Shown here: positions 56,201 to 64,000 of the stretch, one piece after another | How positions within the stretch are numbered: position 1 is the stretch's first letter | How the letters are laid out: each line of letters opens with the position of its first letter | Origin: Apostichopus japonicus | Taxonomy: Eukaryota; Echinodermata; Holothuroidea; Aspidochirotida; Stichopodidae | Reading direction: 5' to 3' | Assembly: GCF_037975245.1 (NCBI RefSeq) | Contig: NC_092565.1 | Span: 6,626,999-6,690,998 of the forward strand | DNA: 64,000 nt | Made by a program: the position numbers and the translations under genes | The notes under the pieces: model-generated | Databases searched by the model: none | What the model saw: the letters and a program-made list of their open reading frames with translations, nothing else | What the model was told of the DNA's origin: nothing

Positions 56201-59200
56201 TGTTTAGACTGTACGAACCTTCATGTGACAACACTGTGTTTTAACACATACATGCCTAACGACAACGTGTTTGAACACGTTCGTGCCTAACGACAACGAA
56301 ATCGATGCTTTCATATAAAATACAGGGAAAAAAATATTCGAAAAATACTTGCCTTCTCTTTCAAGTCGCCGCCTTCCACCTTATGTTATCTTGCTCTTCT
56401 TTACTCATGTACGAACTGAACCCTGATGGTGTTTTCTTGTGAATCTAGTTAGTGCGGATATACAACGCAGCGCTTCCACGAAACTAGGAGCACATGGAAT
56501 AATGACGGAATGTCCATCAGAGTTAAATTGACGTAGTTTGGAACCTTAACAGTTGAACATACTGAAAGACCGTTTGTATATTTTGAACGGCTTACTTAAC
56601 CGTTCAATTTCAGAATATCGCAGATCTCATTTGATCAGTGCTATACACAATTACACTGACACATCACTGAAATCATAGTTTTATCCTAAGATTATGTCTT
56701 AACAAGACTCATGAATCTTAGTAGTTTTGCCAAGTTTTCAGATATTTCTCAACAGTGACCAGTTGAGTGTTTATTTTTAAATTCTGACACTGCAGGTTGG
56801 CACCACAGGACTATGTTCAATTGTCATGCATTGCTTGCAGCTCTGGACAGACTAAAACAATGAAGAGCACATCACACTGCCTGGCTTAATATTTTAACCG
56901 TCATCTGAGTGAACCGAGCGTAACCTCGTTCCCACAAGATTATGTTTTGCAGGGCAGCATGGTATCTTCACAGGGCTGCTGGTATGCAAAGAATAACATA
57001 TCAGTGATTCCTTGGTATAGGCTATCATTCCCCTGCAAAGCCCAACATAATGTGCCCCATTGTTGTGAAATGTTAATACAAACGGTAATTCTGCAGAAAG
57101 GTACAAAGTAAAACATTTATCAAAATCTCCCTCAACAGATTACATCTTGTTACCTAGGTTTCCAGTTCTGTGACCTCAAAACGGCCTTTCTGAGCCTCTC
57201 AATTTGTATTCCTCTTTTCTCAGTCTCAAGTTTACCAACGAAGGCAATACATTCCACCAGCAACGGAAATGGCAAACCATTTTTCTACATCCTTTATTTT
57301 CATAGGAAATGGACAAGCTTTGGACAACTAAGTACCCAAATTTTATCCACAGCATATGGGGAGGGACACATGTTGGTGGGACGTGAAACCACAAAACAAC
57401 CTATGAGGACATAAATATGGGAGCCACTATTACAATCACAACATACACTGCAAATAAAATTTACTACATGCCTACTTCAAAGACATGACTACAATTCTCT
57501 ACAGCTTGATATGTTTTTATCTAATACAACAAATATAGTTTTCTATTGTAGTAAGAATTTTAATCTTGTAGCATAATCATGATTATTCAAAGCTGTGTGG
57601 ACTTGCTTTAACAGAAGAAATAGTTTTCACAATTTGCACGCCAGGTTTGGAGTCATCAGCTATTCACTGTATAAGCCGACTGAAGGTAAAACATTGGCTA
57701 TTAAAAAATAAAACAAGAGCTATAAACTATATCATTTGTGTGTGCCTATTTCCATATTTGTGGAAACCCAGACAAGTTATTCCCTGTTTTTTGACTGAAT
57801 TGATCCTCTCTCTCAACCTCCTTAAGAGGAGTAAAGAGGATGGAGGGAGGAGGGGGGGGGGGGTGATGAGCATTGCAAAAATACTGACCAGGTAAGACTT
57901 CCAAGAAAGCGCTTTTGAACCTGAATCCGATAACGTTGGCCCCGAGACAGATATACATGCCAGCGTCCTCCTCCGTAGCGTGAGGAATCACCAGCTTGTT
58001 CATGTACAGACCTCCCGGCCTGGACAGCGCATCGCCCGTCCGTATCACCACATATTTATCTCCGTGCATGTCGATGGTGGCGTTGGCGTAGAGGTAGGCG
58101 TTGTGGGGTTCCACTCTCTTGAGCCACTGGATGTGCGGCTTGACGTCACTCTTGACACGGCACTGAAAGGAAGTTGTCCCCCCGTACTCTACGGTGGTGT
58201 TGACTGGGTGCTCACCAAAGAAATCCGGTCTCTCCGTAAATGGCTCTGAAAACAACACACGAGAGAATAAATTAACGATAGTTTGTCCATTTAAAGAAGA
58301 TGCAATTTATGGTGGTGGTGTCTTGTGCAAGCTGGTGTTTGTCTTCTAATGGGGTTTGCCCAGCTATGCCCAAAACCAACAGAGGAAAGCTGATGTCATA
58401 TCCTGTTTTAGAAACAAACAGTCATATTTTAGATATATACTTACCATAAGGTAAATTAGTTTGAACAGCTGAGGTCCATACCTATGAGGTACAATGAGGT
58501 AATTTATTTTTACACCCAGCATTTTATTATTTTTTCTTTTAGAAGAACACTCATGCTTCCGATACTCACTATGAGGTTTCCCCGTTACCACTTTTGGTTT
58601 GGTATCCAACCTATTTTTTTGTGCAACACACCAAACCACCAAACAGGTGTCACAATTATAAGTTCAACACTTTGCAACAGACCTGCCAAATGACAAAACT
58701 GTGTGATACACCTCTCGACGGAAATATATTCATATATGACCGTACCGTAGATGTGTTGCCATTTTAGTGTGACTGTGTCATAAGAGTACCTCTGGTACAC
58801 CAATGGGTTTAAGCATTATCGTTCAATACAAAACGTTTACCTATAACTTCCAGCATGTACGTGGCGTTGATTCTCCCGTGTTTGTTGAAGACCAGGCACA
58901 TGTACTCTCCACTGTCCTCCTCTTGCACGTTGACCAATCTGAGGACCCAGGCCCGTTTCGAGTCCTCCAGGCCCAGATCTTTCTCCGGCATGATCTTGCC
59001 ATCCTTGTACCACATGATGTTCGGCTTGGGCTTGCCGGAGGCCTTGCACCTCAACCTGACGATGCTCCTCATCGGCCGTGTCAGGCTTCTCTTTTCCATT
59101 CTCTCCGGCTGACTGAACACCGGTGGAGCTATCAAACATGAAGAGCGATAACAGATTGTAGTTTGATAGGTTTCAAAGACATATGCTTCACAATCTCCTG

Positions 59201-62200
59201 CTATCTAGCACAGAGCCACTGTCGCTGGTGGTAATTGTAAAAAGAGTTGGGAGGGCGGTATATTAAATGCATTTACACATAGCTTTCTCCACTACAAAAT
59301 GGGGGAGGTAGGGGGGTGGGGATGGTACATTCGTGAAGGAGTACAGACATTAGAAGAAAAAGTACGGCAGGGTAGAAAAAAGGTTTTACGAAGAAGGGTA
59401 CCTGTTAGGGTCGTACGCTGAGTAAGACCGTCACGGAAAAATGCATTCGCGTTAATAACGGAGACGAGAATGTCAGATCAGAGCTGCAGTGAATAATACT
59501 GACTGCTGACGATATACATGTGAGATCTCTACTAACTATGCACAGCAATTGATATGTAATGTATATATATAGATATGTGTGTGATATCTCTCATTGATTG
59601 TTTGGAAGACCTTGCTACCATCCCCCTCCTCACCTTCTCCTCCTCTTTCCAGGACCACGTCTTCACCGGAGGAAGGAACCTGCGGTTCGATAACTGGAGG
59701 ATCCGATTCGTCTGTCGGTGTTCGAGGGAAAAAAGGATGAAAAGAAGAATTGAAAATCTACATTAAATTGTTCATCAAATAAAATCAGACATGCTTTAAG
59801 GTATGGGGAATAAAACCTTGGAAGCTATGAAAAACATCATCTTCAAAAGTCACGAAACACCAAGGTCCGGCAGTAATCAAAATATCACAGATTTACCAGA
59901 TTGGTAAGTTTTGAAGACAGAGCAATATCTCTGTGACAGAAAAAAAAATACAAGCGGTCAATATAAAGATTATAGTGCTAGGCGGCCATAATTAATTTTT
60001 TTTTCCTCTCCAGCCGGCCTAAAAGTGAAATGCTGATAATTTTGTGGGAAACTTCTCTTAAGGTTTCTAGTTATCATATAAAGCTGTAGGTGTAAAACTT
60101 TTTGTGACATTGTGTAGGTCCTTGCCAGCATATTCAACAGCAAAGAAATGCCAATTCCCTTTTAAGTTCAATCGAACAGATATGAATTGATCGATGATGG
60201 GCAGGCCTGATGATGGGTTAAATTGATGATTTGCTTAAACACCAAAAGTAAACTTTACCCGCTTCTATGATTCATTGGCTGTTTCTTTAGTTTCTTTATG
60301 GCATAATTACAGAGCAGACCAAAACACTTAATTTGACAATGGCACTAATCTCTTAAGTTAACAAACTTGAAGAAGGTAAACTTTTTAAAGGCAAGTGCGA
60401 CAAACGATCTGGTTCACCAACTGTGGTAGCCAGGAGAGCTCTTGATGGCTTTCAGCAATGCTCTTAATTTTTAAAGTGTTTTGTTTATTTGAGTTTCCTT
60501 TCAATATATATGCATAGCACCATCTGGAATCCAGAAATTATATAGACTGTATTATGTACTGACATGTGTGCAGTCCGTCCCTATGCACTGCTACACTGTT
60601 CTCTCTGAACTGGTAGCACTGGTGGAACATGTACGACTTTACGTCACAAAGAAAACATGGCATTGAACAGTAATATTGTCATATCTTATCTTCATCAATT
60701 TTATGCTGATAATATACTTTTCATTTTGAAGTATTGAACAAAAATACAAATTTTGATTTCATCTGAACAGCAAACAGCATAGTACCCTCTCACCCTTCAC
60801 AATCTTCACCTCTCCCTGCCCTTTCCCCTCCCCCTACCCTGTGTCCCTAGTACCCTACCCCGTCACCTTGCCTTCCAACCCTCTCCCAATATAAAACAAT
60901 TAATCTAATGTAACATTTTGAGGTCAGTATTTCACTAAGACTGTCTATAAAAGTTTGATGTTTTTCTCACATTGTAAGAAATTTACATCTATTTAGGAGT
61001 TTACAGATAATCACAAACTATAATCACGAGTCCATCATATCTTATAATCAGAGCACAGGATATATCACCCAGAGTGAGTAACTACGATAGGCCAATAATT
61101 GGCGCTTTGGACAACTATTTTTTTTATAATTAGCGCATTATAAATCTTAGTTACTATTATTATTATAATTATTCTCAGAAGGTACAGACACAGATCTCAC
61201 ATTTTGGACCACCACATTGACCAAATATTTGCCTATAAATATTTTCAACACCATGTTCTGTGACTTGAATACCGAACCTTGTTTGATAGATAACACCTTA
61301 AAAGTATTACTCCATATGAAACTACGGTAGGCCCAACATGCCTAACCACAAATCTTTTATCACCCGTGCCTTTAATACAAAATTTACAAAAAACTCCTCT
61401 CTACTGTGGAAAAGAACTTGTTAGAGTGTTGAATGTGCCCATTGTCAATTTACAGCTCTAAGAAATATTCTAATAAAGGATATATAATTATATCTACAGT
61501 AGCAGCTAGTACATTCGACTACGACACGGCCACCTTTTGTTGTGTTATTTCAATAATCAAGCTGTGAACAACGGAAGAGCGTCACAGTGGCGCTGGCTAA
61601 CAATTTTTAGTATTATTGTTTATTGTTTGGAATCGACTGGCTTCCTCAAGAAGGCAAAACCAAACAGAATGGCAAAACGGTGGAGACGTGGTAGCGTAGC
61701 ATAATCAAATCAAATCGATATTTCGACGATAAACGGAATTGGCCATGGACAAATGTATGTGAATAGGTTGAGCAATTAATTACAGTGTGCACATGTATGA
61801 CCGTGGACAGTGAAGCAGAACAGAACATATCAACAGCAATGCTCTAGTTTCTCTGCGCAAACCATTGTGCTTCAATGTTGTTGCAAACCCCGTCGGAGAT
61901 CGGGAAGTCGGGTACTCATATCGATGAGTCATAAATTTAGAGAAACTGTGGATGGTAAAAGACCATGTCAGAAGAGTCAAATCACTTCACCCAATTAATT
62001 GCCAAAGTTGAGTATTTCTCTGGTTTGTGTCGTCTTCAAGCTGTTACAGTGTGTAATATCTATCACAGATTATTGTGAAGGGAGGGGAGGGGGTGGTGTC
62101 CTTACACTGCAAACTACCCTGAATTGCAAAATTTCCATTTATTTTTATTAACTTTAGGATTTGCTGGTATCTTTATTACAATTTTAAATTAAAGTTCAAT

Positions 62201-62571
62201 TAAACCAACCAGAGAACTTTACAATCATAGCCCTACCACCCCCCCCCCCCTGTAGATCTCACACAGACTACACCGACTATGCTTTCTGTACATACCTATG
62301 ACTCTAAGCGTGAAGTTAATACTGACTGTCCCGAACCCATTCGTTCCCCGGCAGATGTACTGCCCGGAGTCTTCCTTGACGACGTTCTCTATTCTCAGCC
62401 CCGCCTCTTTCACTTTGAATCTCTCCCAGATGTTGTTTATCGTCTCTCCGTCTTTCTGCCACATCGTAAGGGCGGGCGGGTGGGCGATCACCGGACAGCG
62501 TAAACGTACCGTGCTTCCAACCGGTGTCTTCTGGTGCTGCTTCTCTATTGGACCGTTTATTCGTGGCGGTC
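49768..62571 (-). CDS. FGFRL1: Fibroblast growth factor receptor-like 1 (five exons found, signal-peptide exon off the right edge)
   Basis: Five exons on the minus strand, 62571-62296, 59711-59634, 59128-58841, 58245-57889 and 50288-49768, join in phase 1 at every border. They encode Ig1, a short acidic linker, Ig2, Ig3, a membrane span and a ~120-residue tail ending in TGA. FGFRL1 binds FGF ligands and heparan sulfate and mediates cell adhesion but lacks the tyrosine kinase of FGFR1-4; no kinase is present here. Diagnostic matches include SDVKP.IQWLKRVE, DAGMYICLGAN, FRFKSAFLEVLP in Ig3 and the NATY sequon at the end of Ig2. The tail is not the His-rich tail of vertebrates, having only short HH pairs. 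An alternative last exon may lie at 54575-55008. The first exon, with start codon and signal peptide, is not seen up to base 64000. Confidence 0.95.
51021..51068. repeat. 10-bp pyrimidine repeat (CCTTCCCCTC)n
   Basis: Four to five nearly perfect 10-bp units, all pyrimidine on the plus strand. It lies in the FGFRL1 intron before the last exon and could adopt triplex or G-quadruplex structure. Confidence 0.9.
53570..53575 (-). terminator. Candidate polyadenylation signal for the coiled-coil exon
   Basis: AATAAA on the minus strand about 1 kb after the exon's stop codon. Motif only; ATTAAA variants lie closer. Confidence 0.25.
54575..55008 (-). CDS. Coiled-coil terminal exon inside the FGFRL1 gene (alternative 3' end or nested gene)
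   Basis: A 434-bp, clearly GC-rich coding block between acceptor 'ttcaccttag' and a TGA at 54575-54577. It enters in phase 1, the same phase as every FGFRL1 intron, so it can be spliced directly to the Ig3 exon in place of the membrane exon. It encodes 144 residues: a Ser/Asp/Glu-rich start (SNSDATVTSESESRDDYYKG), a basic stretch (RNRSCKRIGRRQ), and then about 90 residues of charged heptads (LEWRALECDRLQLEQERV, LVLEVLRLKTEQERLNLEER) predicting a long coiled coil. No membrane span is present. As an FGFRL1 exon it would give a soluble receptor with a coiled-coil tail. The alternative is a separate gene whose earlier exons were not seen. I do not recognise a named family. Confidence 0.7.
55009..57888 (-). 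other. FGFRL1 intron segment between the Ig3 and coiled-coil exons
   Basis: A degenerate family of 'gagcagcaacttgg'-like motifs spreads over about 55160-55490. No exon-like block that could precede the coiled-coil exon as part of a separate gene was recognised. Confidence 0.6.
57889..58245 (-). CDS. FGFRL1: FGFRL1 exon: Ig-like domain 3
   Basis: A 357-bp exon (119 codons), phase 1 at both ends, acceptor 'gttttcag', donor GTCAGT, a weaker match to the donor consensus than its neighbours. It encodes HPVNTTVEYGGTTSFQC, SDVKPHIQWLKRVE, an N-A-T sequon, SRPGGLYMNKL, DAGMYICLGANVIGF and SAFLEVLP. These are the most diagnostic FGFRL1 stretches in the window. Two downstream exons fit its phase: the membrane/tail exon and the coiled-coil exon. 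Confidence 0.96.
58841..59128 (-). CDS. FGFRL1: FGFRL1 exon: Ig-like domain 2 with heparin-binding region
   Basis: A 288-bp exon (96 codons), phase 1 at both ends, acceptor 'tttgatag', donor GTAAAC. It encodes PPVFSQPERMEKRSLTRP, the basic start typical of the heparin-binding D2 domain, then VRLRCKASGKPKP with the first Ig cysteine, the core WYKDGK, DSGEYMCLVFN with the second cysteine, and the INATY sequon conserved in FGFRL1. Confidence 0.95.
59634..59711 (-). CDS. FGFRL1: FGFRL1 exon: short acidic linker between Ig1 and Ig2
   Basis: A 78-bp exon (26 codons), too short for routine gene finding, found because it is the only phase-1/phase-1 piece with good borders between the Ig1 and Ig2 exons: acceptor '...ccgacag', donor GTGAGG. 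It encodes ESDPPVIEPQVPSSGEDVVL and a Gly/Glu-rich end. It takes the place of the acid-box linker of FGF receptors. It could be a skipped cassette, because removing it keeps the frame. Confidence 0.8.
59712..62295 (-). other. FGFRL1 intron between the Ig1 and linker exons
   Basis: 2.6 kb of AT-rich sequence. No coding sequence recognised. Confidence 0.8.
62296..62571 (-). CDS. FGFRL1: FGFRL1 exon: Ig-like domain 1
   Basis: A 276-bp exon (92 codons) between acceptor 'ctcttcag' and donor GTATGT, phase 1 at both ends. It opens with GPPRINGPIE, holds the Ig cysteines in VRLRCPVIAHPP and DSGQYICRGTNGFG, the core tryptophan in TMWQKDG, and an N-F-T sequon near the end. TNGFG followed by 'VSINFTLRV' matches the vertebrate FGFRL1 first Ig domain closely. 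Confidence 0.95.
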
Positions 62572-64000
62572 CTGAAGAGAGAAGAGAGATTATTGTTAGA
62601 CGTACAGTATATATACAGCTCGTGGAAGACAATACTACAAATAGGAGCAAAAAGATCCCAAGGTTTGAAGATTTGAAGATTATAACCATTCTTCAAGTGC
62701 ACTTCTCCCCTCCCACTCCTTCTCTACCCTATCCTCTCCCCTCCCCCCACCCCTAAATAACAAGTTCCAAGTATAAGCCTGGCCATATCAGGACTCCCAT
62801 GAACAACAATTCACTAAGGCTCCTAAACTCCAGTTTTCAGACATGCCACAAAAATAGTCAAATATGGAACTTGTCTCTTTCCTTGAGTCCTTTTTTTTTT
62901 TCCTTCTTTCAATTTGGCAAGGTTTCTTAGAATAATATTTTCACAACAATATTGAAAGAAAAAAAAATAGAAGGAAAAAAGGATGAAGAAATTTGCCACT
63001 TCAACCCAAGAACACAATATTATTTTTTGTCACTCTGACCTTTACAGCTTGTCCACAGTTCTTCAAATTCATTTCCATGTTGTGTTTGCTTTTCCTAATT
63101 TGCTTGCATTCTTAGGGTAGTTAGGTCATGGATTCTCACACCATGGGGTATTGAAAGGCTGTATAGCCTTTGTTCTCCTATGAAAACATTGGGGCTATGG
63201 GTGGAAAAGGTGGTACCTTCATATCAACAGTTCAATAGCAAAACGGGAGGAACAGTTTCGACAAATCCTGGTCGTGGACATTGCGCAGAGATACATGCTA
63301 GATAGTCAAATACTGGACACCAATGCCCAGGCTCAATATTCAGTAAGCAATTCACTGCCACCATATATCTTATCATAATAAATTCTTCCTCAAGGAGAGG
63401 CTTTGAATGACAGTCTAACTGAAAACTGGGAAAAACTTGAAAGGTGACAAATCCTTCCAAATTATCAACAACAAAAAATTACTGGTTTGGGAGCTCTACT
63501 ACACTCCTCTCTTACCTATCTCCTGTGTGCATATGCACTTTCCTCATTTACCTAGCCTACCATATATCTGGTGGCATTATAGCACTGCAGTCTGCACCCT
63601 CAATCCTACACCTAAAATGTTAACAGTTTTGGTTAAAATATACAAGGAAAAAAGTGCACAAGTAGACTGGAGACAGGTAAGAGAGGAGCGAAGTTAATGT
63701 TACTTTTGTTTTAAAAATGTTTGGCAACTTTTTGCAGGTTAAATTCTGGGGCCTTGCGTACTGATGACCTACAAATATGGTATTTGGGAGTTTCATTGTA
63801 TTGAGCATTTTCAGATCCATTATTTGTAGTAATTATGTTATTCCATCACTCATTGTTCAGGGCACATATGATTATGTTTATGTCAAATGGTTCCTAAAGT
63901 TATCATTTCTAAGCAAATTCATTTGAAGCCAATCACAAACCATCACACAGCTAACGCAGTATTATCTGCAGTATAATATAAAATCTCACTGACCAGAATT
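62572..64000 (-). other. FGFRL1 5' intron, running off the window
   Basis: No signal-peptide exon with a phase-1 donor was found here, so the first coding exon should be beyond base 64000. Confidence 0.7.

Noticed and set aside
62298-62756. 152-codon plus-strand frame over the FGFRL1 Ig1 exon
   Set aside because: Antisense shadow of the Ig1 exon; similar shadows occur over the Ig2 and Ig3 exons.

Overview
This is eukaryotic, animal DNA: AT-rich, crowded with (TA)n microsatellites, minisatellites and small non-autonomous transposons, and holding two intron-rich genes recognisable from clean exons with GT/AG borders. The pairing of a nicotinic-type Cys-loop receptor subunit with a kinase-less FGF receptor-like gene, together with the repeat style, suggests a marine invertebrate deuterostome, perhaps an echinoderm. 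That placement is inference, not something the sequence proves.

Bases 1-21.8 kb hold no gene I can support. They contain long (TA)n tracts, perfect palindromes, a 536-bp hAT-like non-autonomous element with a probable 8-bp target duplication, one copy of a ~570-bp dispersed element, tRNA-like SINE debris, a 77-bp minisatellite with higher-order structure, and a 350-bp GAT/GAC tract that keeps reading frames open artificially.

Bases 21.9-36.9 kb (+ strand) hold six exons of a nicotinic acetylcholine receptor-type subunit. The exons join in phase from the N-terminal helix to the stop codon after M4; the signal-peptide exon was not found. Exon sizes of 45 and 110 bp match the classic nAChR gene layout. 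The subunit has a Cys-loop, the aromatic residues of loops A, B and D, and an alpha7-like cation-selective M2, but no vicinal cysteines in loop C. Downstream of its 110-bp exon, the last 49 bp of the exon plus the splice donor and 65 bp of intron are repeated in tandem six more times.

Bases 36.9-47.9 kb are intergenic between the 3' ends of two convergent genes and hold a 33-bp minisatellite and a second, inverted copy of the dispersed element.

Bases 47.9-62.6 kb (- strand) hold FGFRL1, an FGF receptor-like protein with three Ig domains, one membrane span and a short tail without a kinase. The 5' (signal peptide) exon lies beyond the right edge. All internal introns are phase 1. Its probable 3' UTR carries two minisatellites. 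Between the Ig3 exon and the membrane/tail exon lies a GC-rich, phase-1-compatible terminal exon encoding a 144-residue charged coiled coil. It could give a soluble FGFRL1 isoform or belong to a nested gene. This and the tandem partial-exon array are the two most interesting observations.
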